Assembly: GCF_040802235.1 (NCBI RefSeq)
Contig: NC_133166.1
Location: 5,022,001-5,086,000, forward strand
Reading direction: 5' to 3'
Source of the DNA: Manis javanica
Taxonomy: Eukaryota > Chordata > Mammalia > Pholidota > Manidae
Length of the DNA: 64,000 nt
Below are positions 12,413-22,745 of the stretch, piece after piece; position 1 is the stretch's first letter, and the number at the start of each line of letters is the position of its first letter. The position numbers were made by a program, and so were the translations under genes. Under the pieces are notes generated by a model. The model saw only the letters and a list, made by a program, of their open reading frames with translations. It was not told the DNA's origin and searched no databases.

Positions 12413-13146
12413 ATTCCAATTTGTAAGACCTACAGCAGAAGTCATAGTAAACATCTTCTCAAGTAGTAATATATAAAATTTTCTGGAATGTTATGCTCAT
12501 CCTTATCGCATGGCTATTTCCATATTTCTCTGTAAAGACAGGGAACCTGCCTGCCTCAGCCCAGGCATCTCCAAAGAAGCCCAGGCCTGTCATACAGATG
12601 GCATTTTGTCTCTTTCTGCGCTGCCAGATCCCTTTCTCTGGTGCTGAGATTAGAGGACAATGGTTTTTGATCCCTTTTAACACTCAAAGGATAATGTTCC
12701 TCTTTCAAGACACTGTCCCAAGTGTTCTCATTATAGTGGATGGTTTTATGGACAATAACCCGATACCTGTTTCCAGTCCCACTGATCCTTAACCGAGTGC
12801 CCCACCCCCAACACAGAGCTATTCCTCTAGCTGTGATCCAGGATAGAACTCTCCTTCCTCTAATTACCCTGCAACTTTGTCGCTTGTTAGGGACATTTCA
12901 AATAAAACCTTTCTTTGGGATTTGCATGTAGGTGTAGGAGTAATTGTGGTTGATCTAACGGAAAACAAAGGGTTTAGCAAACCATCGCTGCCCACAGTAA
13001 AACATACAAGGTAGCAACAGGAGGAAAGAAGCAGATATAATGTAACTATACATGTTTTTAATCTTGGGATTTTAATATTTAACACCATCACAATGTAGTT
13101 TTATCAGTCGTCCTAGAAATGAGACGCTGCCCCTGCAATAATAAAA

Positions 13147-13190
13147 TATAATAAAAAAAAAAAAAAAAATAATAATAATAATAATAATAA
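13147..13190. repeat. Poly(A)/(AAT)n microsatellite
   Basis: An A run followed by about eight AAT units. No attached transposon body is recognised. Confidence 0.85.
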
Positions 13191-13454
13191 ATTCCTAAAA
13201 AGTACCCACTTAAGTGGAAAAGACGGAAAATGTTGTCTGGTGTCTTGAGAAATGAACAAAGTGAAAGCAATTTTAAAATAAAAATATTTTCCTTTCAAAC
13301 GAAAAGCTTGCTTCATCTGTTGACAGAGCAAATATAGGTGCCCACCTGAGGGCCAATTTTGCAAGTTGGTTGGGGGCCCCGGCTGTGTCTGCCCCTAGAA
13401 TGCCACCTTTGCCATTTAACGAGTTTGCTCTCCTTGGCCATGATACTTCGCTCT

Positions 13455-13610
13455 ATTTGCCTTTAGTTCCCTCATCTGTAAAATGGATATAAACATGGGA
13501 ATTATCTCACAGAATTGTCATCAGAATTAAATAAGAAAATGTCTGTATAGTGCCTAAAAGCTCTAGGTACCACATCAGTATAATTACTCACTATAATTAC
13601 TCTTAACCTT
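13455..13610 (+). repeat. MIR SINE fragment
   Basis: The block TCCCTCATCTGTAAAATGGATA is followed by AGAATTGTCATCAGAATTAAATAA and TATAGTGCCTAAAAG, in MIR order. Confidence 0.6.
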
Positions 13611-14071
13611 AATTTTTCATGTCAAATATCTTTGGAGGGTATTGAAAAATCCTGAAAGTGAAACTATGTAACTTAAATCTTGAGTGCATCCTGTATCTCT
13701 AAGTAGGGTCTGTAAGACGGATAACCTAGGAATAGTCAGAACTCCTACATGGAGAGGGGACAAAATCCCTCTTATTTTGCATTCTCCGAGGGGCCTTACA
13801 GAATGTAAAAGCCTGGCAAACAGATGGGCTCCTCAAATTTAAGTTCGTGGTCACCTTTTAAAGTTGCCGGGGAAACTACAGGCCTGGGCCGCAGCCAGCT
13901 CCAGGAGCCCATCCCGTGTTCTCCAAACCGCCCCTTCCTTCCCGTTATCCTGCCCTTCCCCAGCCTGGCCTCCGCCGCCTGCTGTCTTCCTCCAGCGCCG
14001 CTTACCGGCAGCGGCGCGAGAGCCCAGGAGCGTCCCTCGCGCCCTCTCCGCGGTGGGGCCGGGCCGCCCGT

Positions 14072-14083
14072 CTGCGCATGCTC
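14072..14083 (+). promoter_or_regulatory. NRF1-like site
   Basis: TGCGCATGCTCC resembles the palindromic NRF1 consensus (YGCGCAYGCGCR) in its left and central part. It lies about 140 bp upstream of the start codon inside the CpG island, a usual place for such sites. One half is imperfect, so binding is an inference. Confidence 0.4.
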
Positions 14084-14215
14084 CTTGCCGCGCGGGCGGG
14101 AGGGCGGACGCCGCGCGCGGGGCCGCTGGGGCTCGGGAGGCCGGCGCCTGACGCCAGCCACGCAGCGGCGGGAGGGCGCGCACCGCGGCGGCGGCGTCCT
14201 GGAGACCCCCGAGAG

Positions 14216-14267
14216 ATGGAAGCGGCGGCGCCGGCGGCGGCCGAGGCGGCGGGGCGCGAGGAGCTCG
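14216..14267 (+). CDS. SLC36A4: SLC36A4 coding exon 1 (residues 1-18)
   Basis: Encodes the short alanine-rich cytosolic N-terminus (starts MEAAAPAAAEAAGREEL). The start was chosen because it matches the N-terminus of mammalian SLC36A4 and has a usable Kozak context (purine at -3, G at +4). The donor GTGCGT follows directly at 14268. The exon ends after the first base of codon 18, completed by AT of exon 2 to give Asp. The same frame stays open upstream for about 100 codons, with in-frame ATGs at 13916 and 14078, so a longer N-terminus is formally possible if transcription starts far enough upstream. The exon lies in the CpG island. Confidence 0.92.
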
Positions 14268-14720
14268 GTGCGTGCTGCGCGCGGGCAGCGGTGCTGGACG
14301 ACGTGGCGCGGGGCCGCGGGATGCGCCGAAGAGCGGGGCCGGCGGTTGGCCTGGGTGGGGGAGGCGGGTGCTGCCGAAGGCCGGCCGCATCCGGGGGTCA
14401 AGGTGCTTGTCACTAGACAGGGACCGAGTGGGGTGTTTTCTTGTTGTCGTTGGGTTTTTTGGTCAACGTTCTTGGGGTTGGAGTTAAACCCAGCCAAGCA
14501 GAGCTACGCGGGGCGTGTGGGGTGAGCCGGGACCCGGAAGGTGACCGACCTCGGGGTCGGCTCCCGCACGGAAACCGGCTGTCGGACCGGAGAGCAGGGC
14601 TTGGCGATTCGCCAGGGCCCACAGAGGGCGTCAGGATGGGCGGGTGTGGGTGTGGGTGGGTGTGCGCTGGCGGTCGGGTGCGCTGTGTGTGCACGTCAAA
14701 GGCGAGCGAGAGCCTGCGCT

Positions 14721-15170
14721 GTGGCTCTCACCGTTTTTTCCAGAGATGCTTTAAGGAACTTGTCGTTGTCGGCCTTTCAAACGCCGCAGCCTCTTTGGCG
14801 TCCCAGGTGAATTCTTAATTTTCCCTTTGCCGTCCCGGGAGTGGCGAGCTGGACGCGCAGACTAGACTGGGCGGGGGATACCTGTAGCGAGCTCCCTAGG
14901 CGAAGTTTGTTTTCCTGCCTTTCCTCTGGTCTCTGTCTCCTTGGCCACAGGGAATGTAAATCGCTGTTTATGGCTCTCCGCTGTCAAAACACAAAACAAA
15001 AGAATCAGAGGAGTAATATTATAGTTGCCTCCACATAAATGCATTATATTTAGGAATATCTTTAATTTGATGCTGAATGATTACATGACTTAAAAAGTTG
15101 TGCTTTAAAAAAATACTCTTGTAGTATCTAGTAGGTTGGTGTTCCTGTAATAATGATTAGGATACTTTGC
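14721..15170. other. Start of intron 1, no recognised element
   Basis: The transition out of the CpG island into AT-rich intron. Nothing else is recognised. Confidence 0.4.
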
Positions 15171-15204
15171 AGTAGATTACTTTTAGGTCATAATAATGAT
15201 AGAA

Positions 15205-15375
15205 ATAAACAACATATTGAATGTTTACTGTGGGTTACACACTGTGCTAAGAAGTTTACATAAGCATTGTCTCTTAATCGTCAGAACAAATGGGCAAATA
15301 GTTGCTATTAGTATCCCCATTTTATAAACACAAGGATTTTAAACTTATTAATGGCAGAGCCAGGTTGGTTTCAAA
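15205..15375 (+). repeat. MIR SINE fragment
   Basis: TACTGTGGGTTACACACTGTGCTAAG, TTTACATAAGCATTGTCTC, TATCCCCATTTTATAAAC and GGCAGAGCCAGG are in MIR order. Confidence 0.65.
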
Positions 15376-15474
15376 TTCATTAATAACTTAAGTGAAAATG
15401 TGGGGAAATGTGCATTTTCATGCTCTGCTGGTTAAGAGCAGCATAATATATTTATCCTTAAAAATGTACATTTT

Positions 15475-17495
15475 CTTCTGTCACTATTTGCAGATAATAT
15501 GATATACAGAGAAAACCCTAAAGAATCCATGAAAAAAACTACTAGAACTAATAACTGAATTCAGCAAAGTTACAGGATACAAAATTAATACACAGAAATA
15601 TGTTGCATTCCTATGTACTAACAACTAATTAGCAGAAAGAGAAATCAGGAAAACAATTCCCTGTACAATTGCATCAAAAAGAATAAAATACCTAGGAATA
15701 AAACTAACCAAGGAGGTGAAAGACCTATGCTCTGACAACTACAAAACACTCATGAGAGAAATTAAAGAAGACACCAATAAATGGAAATCTGTCCCATGCT
15801 CATGGATAGGAAGAATTAATGTCAAAATGGCCATCCTGCCTGAAGCAATTTACAGATTCAGTGCAGTCCCTATCAAAATACCAACAGCATTCTTCAATGA
15901 ATCAGAACAAATAGTTCTAAAATTCATATGGAACCACAGAAGACTCTAAACAGCCAAAGCAATCATGAAAAGAACAAAGCTGGGGGGATTATGCTCCCTG
16001 ACTTCAAGCTGTACTACAAAGCCACAGCAATCAAAACAATTTGGTACTAGCACAAGAACAGACCCACAGATCTGTGGAACAGAATAGAGAGCCCAGATAT
16101 ACACTCATGTTTATATGGTCAATTAATATGTGAAAAAGGAGCTGTGAAATATACAATGGGGAAATGACAACCCCTTCAACAACTGGTGTTAGCAAAACTG
16201 GACAGCTACACTAAGAGAATGAAACTGGATTATTGTCTAACTCCATACACAAAAGTAAACACAAAATGGATCAAAGAGCTGAATGTAAGTCAAGAAACCA
16301 TAAAACTCTTAGAAGAAAACATAGGCAAAAATCTCTTGAATGTAAGCATGAGCAATATTTTCCTAGACACATCTTGGGCAAGGGAAACAAAATAAAAAAT
16401 GAACACACAGGACTACATCAAACTAAAAAGCTTCTGTATAGCAAAAGACACCATCAGCAGAACAAAAAGGCATCCTACTATGGGAGAATATATTCATAAA
16501 TGATCCATCTATTAAGGGGTAAACATCCAAAATTTGTGAAGAACTCATATGCCTCAACACCCAAAAAACAAATAACCTGATTAAAAAATGGGTGGAGGAC
16601 CTGTACAGACACTTCTCCAAAGAAGAGATAGAAATGGCCAACAGGCACATGAAAAGATGGTCCACATCACTAATCACCAGGGAAATGCAAATTAAAACCA
16701 CAATGCAACATCACCTCACACCAGTTAGAATAGCCACTATACAAAAGACAAAAACAAATGCTGGTGAGCATGTGGAGAAATAGGAACCCTCCTACACTGT
16801 TTATGGGAATGCAGATTGGTGCAACTGCCGTGGAAAGCAGTATTGAGATTCCTCAGAAAACTGAAAATAGAACTACCATTTGACCCAGCAATTCCACTCT
16901 GAGGAATTTATCCAAAGAAATCAAAATTCCTGATTTGAAAAGATATCTGCACCCCTATGTTTATCGCCACACTATTTGCAATAGCCAAGATATGGAAGCA
17001 ACCAAAGTGTCCATCAATAGATGAATGGATAAAGAAGATGTGCTACATATACACAATGGAATATTTAGCTGTAAAAGGAAAAGAAAACCCGCCATTTGTA
17101 ACAGTATGGATGGATCTAGAGGATACTATGATCAGTGAAATAAGCCAGGCAGAGAAAGACAAACGGCATATGATTACACTTATTTGTGGACTATAAAAAC
17201 AAAGCAAAATATAAGGAACAAAACAGCTTAGAACAAAAAAGACTAGAGGTGAGGGGTCTAGTCAACTAAATATCTGGGGAAAGACCAAAAACACAGCTCA
17301 AGACAGAAATAGCAAAATGAGAAGTGACTAGTCGTTTCCAAGGGAAGAGGGGTTTGGGCAGGTGTGGAGGGGGTAATGGGAGGGGGATAAAAGGGCACAG
17401 TAATTCTCAATCAATATAAGTTGATCATGAGGATTGTTGAACCACTGTAATGTACATTTCAAGCCAACATAAGATTGTATATTAACTCTAATTTT
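15475..17495 (+). mobile_element. L1 fragment (ORF2 3' half and 3' UTR), interrupted
   Basis: 5'-truncated L1 in + orientation, beginning within the reverse transcriptase region (the L-F-A-D-N remnant of the YADD-box sequence near 15482-15500). It runs through the ORF2 C-terminus to the 3' UTR. The reading frame is broken by stops, for example after 15949 and 16395. A 66-75 bp foreign segment interrupts the 3' UTR at 17238-17313, and the G-rich run follows at 17340-17395. The end TATATTAACTCTAATTTTTAA lacks a poly(A). No clear target duplication. Confidence 0.87.
17238..17313 (+). repeat. Copy of 18108-18181 lodged in an L1 3' UTR
   Basis: Positions 17238-17305 match 18108-18175 at all but one base (T for A at 17257). 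The match resumes for AATAGC after a 2-bp shift. The source is part of the old repeat at 17785-19165, so this L1-internal copy is a local templated insertion in direct orientation. Confidence 0.85.
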
Positions 17496-17504
17496 TAAAC
17501 TTTC

Positions 17505-17770
17505 ACCCAGCAGTTCTACTTCTATAAATATTTCCAAAGGAAATAAGTCGTGTAACAAACACATCAAGGGCTGTTCTTTACATTATAATACAGAAAAGTT
17601 GGTAACTTTCTAAATGTATAATTAAAGGAGATTGTTTAGGTAAATTGTGATATAGCCAAATATTTGTATAGTAAATGGCTATGTAGTATAGCCATATAGT
17701 CACATACTGATTAGTCATTAAAAGTAATATGGGAAGAAGTTTTTATTAACTGAAAATAGGTTCCAAATTA
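17505..17770 (+). repeat. Old L1M-type fragment
   Basis: CACCCAGCAGTTCTACTTCTA, GGGCTGTTCTTTACATTATAATA and ATTGTGATATAGCCAAATA follow the order of an old L1 ORF2 C-terminal region, much more diverged than the neighbouring L1. Confidence 0.5.
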
Positions 17771-17784
17771 TTTTTTTGAGGTTA

Positions 17785-19165
17785 TGTCTGTTAGTTAATT
17801 CAACACATAACCACTGAGCTTTTCCTATGTGCCAGTTACTATTTTACACAATTGTGATACATCTGTGAACAAAACAAGTCAAGATTCCTGCTTTCATGGA
17901 GAGCATTTATATTCTCATGGAGAATATTTATATTCTAGTAAGAAAAAGAAAATAGCAATGACAATAATTAATTGTATAGTATATTAGGTGGAAGTGCTAT
18001 GAAAAAAACAGATTAAGGGAAATCAGGAGTGAGGGTGGGGGCTGGGCAGTTTATTGTGTTTTGTAAAATGGTCAGGATAGACCTTATTGAAAAGGTGAAA
18101 TCTGAGCAAAGACTAGAGGTGAGGGGACTAGTCAACTAAATATCTGGGGAAAGACCAAAAACACAGCTCAAGACAAATAGCTGTGGTCTAGGACAAGACA
18201 AGGAGGTCAATGTGGCTGAAGTAAAATGATCAAGGTGGTGGTCAGGTGAGATTATGTAGGATTTTAGAGGTCATGTAAAGACTTTGGCTTTTACTCTGAG
18301 AGAATGGGGAGTGAATGCAGGGTTTCAGTAGAGGAAAGACATGATCTGACTTAAATTCTAGAAAGATTATCCTGGCTGCTATATAAAGAATAGACTGTAA
18401 AGGGTAAAGGTAGAAGCAGAGGGTATTTCAGAATATTCAGGAAAGAGATGCACATGTCCTTCACAGCAGTTTGGTAGTAGCAGTGGGAGTAGAGAGAAAT
18501 GGTTAGATTCTGGATATATTCTGAAAGTAGAACCAGGATGATGAAGGGTGAGAGTGAAACAGAGGGGGCAAGGATGACTCCAGTGACCTGAGTTTGCAGA
18601 AGAATGTAATTGCCATCAACTGAGATGTTATGATAGTTTTATAATATGTCTGCAGATTCTTTGATTTTTGTTTCTTCCAGAGGAAGAACTTAATTTCCTT
18701 CTGAGTAAGTGTGGGATGGATTTAATAACTTGTTTCTGATGAACAGATTATAGTGGAAGTGATGATGTATGACTTCAAAACTAGGTCCTTAAACACATTG
18801 TGCCTTGTTCTCCCTTTTTTGGCACTCATCTGGCGAGGAGCTAGCTACCATGTTGTGAGAATACTCAAGCAGCTGTAAGGAAAGGCCTGGGTTGCATGGG
18901 ACTGAGGTCTCCTGACACAGCCTTAAATTGTTACAAAGCAGCAGATAAACAGGGCCGATGGGCAAAGCCACAGGAGGAGCAGGTTTGGTGATGAGGAGTT
19001 CAGTTTGGGGCATGTTAAGTTTGAGATGTCTGTTAGACATAAAAGTGCAGATGTCAGGTAGGCCATTGGCTTTACATCTAGATTTAGTGAGAAGTCTGGT
19101 CTGAAGATATAAATTGAGAAGTCATCAGCATATAGATAGTATTTAAAGACATGGGACTGAATGAG
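17785..19165 (+). repeat. Old mammalian interspersed repeat, interrupted by an MLT1 fragment
   Basis: A long old repeat: CCTATGTGCCAGTTACTATTT start, CTGAGCAAAGACTAGAGG, ACTTTGGCTTTTACTCTGAG, GACATGATCTGACTTAAATTC, GGGCATGTTAAGTTTGAGATG, AGTCATCAGCATATAGATAG. The MLT1-like piece at 18627-18935 splits it: the AACTGAGATG and GGGCAAAGCCACAGGAGGAGCAGG blocks on either side are normally adjacent. I cannot name the family with certainty. Confidence 0.55.
18627..18935 (+). repeat. MLT1-type (ERVL-MaLR) LTR fragment; left arm of an inverted duplication
   Basis: GACTTCAAAACTAGGTCC, CATTGTGCCTTGTTCTCCC, GAGCTAGCTACCATGTTGTGAG, ACTCAAGCAGCTGTAAGG and ACTGAGGTCTCCTGACACAG follow the MLT1 LTR order. Positions 18709-18899 recur, inverted and nearly unchanged, at 20217-20410. 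Confidence 0.75.
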
Positions 19166-19631
19166 AACATACAGGAGCAAGTGTGTGTGTTTGTGGAGAT
19201 TCTAAAATGGTACTAGTGGTAATTTCTGGTTGGTGAGGTAATTTTAATTTCAACAATGTTGCTTATCTTTTTATTTCCTGAATCTCTACAATGATCAAGT
19301 ATTTAATTTAAAAAAGAATTTTTAAAATTGGGTGTCTTTGTGAAAAGCCCTGCTAGAGATGTTAAGGTATAGGTCAAGGTTATATGAATAGCTTACAGTC
19401 AGCATTTTATTTCACAGGTGATGGGCACCTCTAGAAGGTTTCTTGCTATTCATATTTTCTACACCTCAGAAATGAATAAAAGAGCTACTGTTCCCATCTT
19501 ATATAGATAGTTTATAGATTTAGGTGGCAACATGTGATTTGTAAAAAAGAAACTATTTTCACTTTTTTTCAGTTTGTCCATTATCAAAATATAAGAGATT
19601 TCATATATTTTGCTCGTAAAAATATAGTGCA

Positions 19632-20213
19632 AAGACATATGCACCCCTGTGTTTATCGCAGCACTATTTACAGTGGCCAAGAAATGGAAGCAACTTAAGT
19701 GTCCATCAGTAGATGAATGGATAAAGAAGATGTGGTACATATACACAATGGAATATTATTCAGCCATAAAAAGAAAACAAATCCTACCATTTGCAACAAC
19801 ATGGGTGGAGCTAGAAGGTATTATGCTTAGTGAAATAAGCCAGGCAGAGAAAGACAAATACCAAATGATTTCACTCATCTGTGAAGCATAAGAACAAAGA
19901 AAAAACTGAAGGAACAAAACAGCAGCAGACTCACAGAACCCAAGAATGGACAAACAGTTGCCAAAGGGAAAGGGACTGGGGAGAGTGGGTGGGAAGGGAG
20001 GGATAAGGGGAATAAGGGGCATTACAATTAGCACACATAACATGGTTGGGGTGCACAGGGAAGGCAGTATAGCACAGAGAAGACAAGTAGTGACTCTATA
20101 GCATCTTACTATGCTGATGGACAGTGACTGTAAATGGGGTATGTGGTGGGGACTTGAGAATGGGGGGAATCTAGTAACCACATGTTGCTCATGTGATTGT
20201 ACATTAATACTGG
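19632..20213 (+). mobile_element. L1 3' fragment
   Basis: 5'-truncated L1 in + orientation. It holds the last ORF2 codons (frame open from 19649, ending 19891), the G-rich run near 19975-20020 and the typical 3' UTR. It stops at ATTAATAC (20206-20213) without poly(A), where the inverted MLT1 copy begins a few bases later. Confidence 0.88.
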
Positions 20214-20216
20214 GCT

Positions 20217-20410
20217 CCATGCAACCCAGGCCTTTCCTTACAGCTGCTTGAGTATCCTCACAACATGGTAGCTAGCTCCCCCCCACCAGATGAGTGCCAA
20301 AAAAGGGAGAACAAGGCACAATGTGTTTAAGGACCTAGTTTTGAAGTCATACATCATCACTTCCGCTATAATCTGTTCATCAGAAACAAGTTATTAAATC
20401 CATCCCACAC
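20217..20410 (-). repeat. Inverted copy of the MLT1 fragment 18709-18899
   Basis: The reverse complement of 20217-20410 reads through the same 190-odd bases as 18709-18899. By eye there are only about five substitutions and a small C-run difference near 20278. Since MLT1 is an old family, such similarity means a recent local inverted copy, not two independent insertions. Confidence 0.88.
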
Positions 20411-20830
20411 CCCCAAAAAATACTACTTTTTTCTTATTTTTTAGCTTTTCCAGAGAAAGATAGAAGAAGGTACTCTTGATCCCATTTTCCATCTATATCC
20501 TTTTAACTTATTTACATTTCGATATATTTCCTTTCTTTCATTTTAAAATAACTTTTCAAAACATTATTACACTTTTATTGTGGTTATCCAGCTTGTTTCC
20601 ACTTAGCACAATACACTTTTTCCCTGTTTTACTGAGACTTCAAAACCATACTTTAATGTCAATGTATTACCTTATGAAGTGAATGTGTTGTAGTTAATGT
20701 AGCAATTTCCTGATTGTTGCACATTTTTCCAAATTTTCAACATAAATAATGTTTCAATTAACATTTTGTGCAGAAATCCTTTTCTCCATGTACTGTCTTA
20801 TTAGAAGTGGGATCACTAGGTGAAAAGGAT
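20411..20830 (-). repeat. Old L1M-like fragment, antisense
   Basis: TTAGCACAATACACTTTTTCCC, TTCCTGATTGTTGCACATTTTT and AGAAGTGGGATCACTAGGTG resemble an antisense old L1 ORF2/3' region. Strongly diverged. Confidence 0.4.
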
Positions 20831-20991
20831 AAACATTGTTAAGATTTAAGTACATATTGCTAGGTTAATGAGATAATTCTGACTATACCTGAAACTTTAT
20901 GTTGATTTTAGATTAGGAAATTGAGACTGAAAAAATTGGAGAGTGCATACTATCAGTGCCTAGTTTAAGAATGCCCTGATTTTATGCACAA

Positions 20992-20992
<1 letters not shown>

Positions 20993-21022
<30 letters not shown>
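20993..21022. repeat. (GT)n microsatellite
   Basis: About 15 uninterrupted GT dinucleotides followed by TATA-rich sequence. Confidence 0.95.
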
Positions 21023-21024
<2 letters not shown>

Positions 21025-21443
21025 ATGTATATATGGTGTATAGTACTGAATGAAGCTAGTGTTTCTTATTTATCTATAATTTTTCCATTTATAAATAGAA
21101 ATAATTATAAGTATTTTTACTTAGTTACTTATATTGCTTAATAGTGTTTTTATATGACATTGTTAATTCTTACCTATAGTGATCACATAGCAATTTTCAG
21201 AGCTGCCCAGTTCAGTACTTGGCTGCAAATTACGGCAAGACATTGGCAGATTATAGACTGTGTACTATAAATTGGATTTTGTTAATTTTTAATTAAAAGT
21301 AATTAATTAAAATTTAAAAGTGTGAGGGTTCTGATTTTATTTTATATGTTTTTAACTCTGTTAAAGCTTTTACCATGTTAGACTTTTAAGTATTTATCTC
21401 CTGCTTAAGTATTTGACCCTGTTTACTTCTGGCTGGCAAAACA

Positions 21444-21706
21444 TATTTTGTCAGTCCTTGCTAACTCAGTATGATAGCACAATTTATAGCTCATAAATAG
21501 TCAGAATTAATTACTAGTAGTAAATTAATCAATTTCTTGTCAAAGACATTTAAAATCCTACACTGCATAATTTACTTCTAATATATCATTATGTAGGAAG
21601 AAGAAAACTAGTATTTACGGATTACTTATTATGTACCAAGGACTAGGCTCTATGCTTCATTTACATTATCTCATTTCTTTATCACAAAACCCCTGTGAGG
21701 CAGAAG
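21444..21706 (+). repeat. Local direct duplication, copy A (contains MIR core)
   Basis: The sequence from ATTTTGTCAGTCC to CTGTGAGGCAGAAG recurs at 22381-22640 with about nine-tenths identity by eye and a few small indels. The 3' part is a MIR core (TACTTATTATGTACCAAGG, TTTACATTATCTCATTTC) that continues past the copied segment to about 21750, which marks this copy as the source. Confidence 0.82.
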
Positions 21707-21759
21707 TTATTGCTCTCATTTCACACATGAAAAGATAGGCCCAGAGGAATCCTGGTTAA

Positions 21760-22380
21760 AGTATAAATCAGATCATGTCATTCCTCTGCACAAAACTCTC
21801 TTGCTGTGCTGTCCAGTACAATAGGCTTTAGCCATATGTGCATTTGAAATTTGTTTGGTTTGAATTCAAATATGCTATAGAATATATACTGGGTTTCTAA
21901 GACTCACTTAGTATGAAAAATAGAATGTAAAATATCTTGTTAAAAAATGTTTATGTTGATCACATGTAAAAATGATAAATTTTTGATATATTTGGTTAAA
22001 TATAGTAGTAGTAAGATCAATTTCACCAGTTGCTTTTTTTTCCCCTTTTTTAAAAATGTGGTTACTAGAAAATTTTAAATTACGTTTGTGGTTCACATAT
22101 TTCTGTTGTATAACACTGCTCTAGTGGCTCTCCGTGCCATTCAGATGGTCTACAAGTGTGTATCCATCTGTCCTGCTACCTCTCTTATCTCTTCTCTGGC
22201 TACTCTTCTCCCTTTCCCACTCCTCTCGGCTACTCCCAGTCTTTTTTAAAATCCCACTTTCTCAGTGAGACCTACTTTGGTCATTCTATCTAAAATTACA
22301 GGCTCTCCTTCCCAATCCCAATTTTTCTCCTTAGCACTTAACACCAGCATACTCTATTTTACTTGGTCTTTTCCTCCCAC
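21760..22380 (+). repeat. L2 LINE, interrupted by a DNA transposon
   Basis: L2 blocks AGATCATGTCATTCCTCTGCA (21770) and CTAGTGGCTCTCCGTGCCAT (22121) are normally contiguous; a 315-bp element separates them. The L2 continues through CCCACTTTCTCAGTGAGACC to about 22380 and resumes at 22641. Confidence 0.65.
21805..22120 (-). mobile_element. Non-autonomous DNA transposon remnant inside L2
   Basis: Ends TGTGCTGTCCAGTACAATAG and TGTTGTATAACACTGCT are inverted partners. The AT-rich interior (TAGTATGAAAAATAGAATG, TCAATTTCACCAGTTGC, GGTTACTAGAAAATTTTAAA) is that of a common old mammalian DNA element, hAT-like. No transposase. Confidence 0.6.
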
Positions 22381-22640
22381 TATTTTGTCTGTCCTTACTA
22401 ACTCATACGATAGCACAATTATAGCTCATAAATAGAATTAATTACTAGTAGTAAATTAATCAGTTTCTTGTCAAAGACATATTTAAAAGCCTATACTGCA
22501 TAATTTGCTTCTAATAAATCATTACATATAGGAAGGAGAAGAAAACTAGTATTTATGGATTACTTATTATGTACCAATGCTAGGCTCAGTGCTTCATTTA
22601 CATTATCTCATTTCATTATCACAACCCCTGTGAAGTAGAA
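22381..22640 (+). repeat. Local direct duplication, copy B, inserted in L2
   Basis: This is the copied form of 21444-21706. It interrupts an L2 between TTTTGTCTGTCC and the CACTAGAATTTGAGCTCCAGGA block. Both copies begin with TTTTGTC-GTCCTT, a short homology that could have primed the copying. Confidence 0.8.
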
Positions 22641-22745
22641 CCTTCACTAGAATTTGAGCTCCAGGAGGGCAGGAATTTTTGTTAGTTTAAGTAATTGATT
22701 TATTTCCATCATCTAATGGTTTCTGACACATATTGGGGTGCCATC
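22641..22745 (+). repeat. L2 3' end, continuation
   Basis: TCACTAGAATTTGAGCTCCAGG then AGGGCAGGAATTTTTGTTAG, the usual L2 3' terminal blocks, continue the element broken at 22380. Confidence 0.65.

Larger units (their letters stand above)
13900..14720 (+). promoter_or_regulatory. SLC36A4: CpG-island promoter of SLC36A4
   Basis: This is the only strongly GC- and CpG-rich stretch in the window and surrounds coding exon 1. No TATA box is evident, as usual for a broadly expressed housekeeping-type promoter. The transcription start is not visible from sequence; it most likely falls within about 200 bp upstream of 14216. Confidence 0.85.

Noticed and set aside
13796-14525. Open frames of about 233 codons on both strands over exon 1
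   Set aside because: They arise because GC-rich DNA lacks stop codons. Only the frame joining exon 2 in phase is supported.
15716-17196. Reverse-transcriptase-like open frames as a possible gene
   Set aside because: They are pieces of a 5'-truncated, stop-interrupted L1 ORF2.
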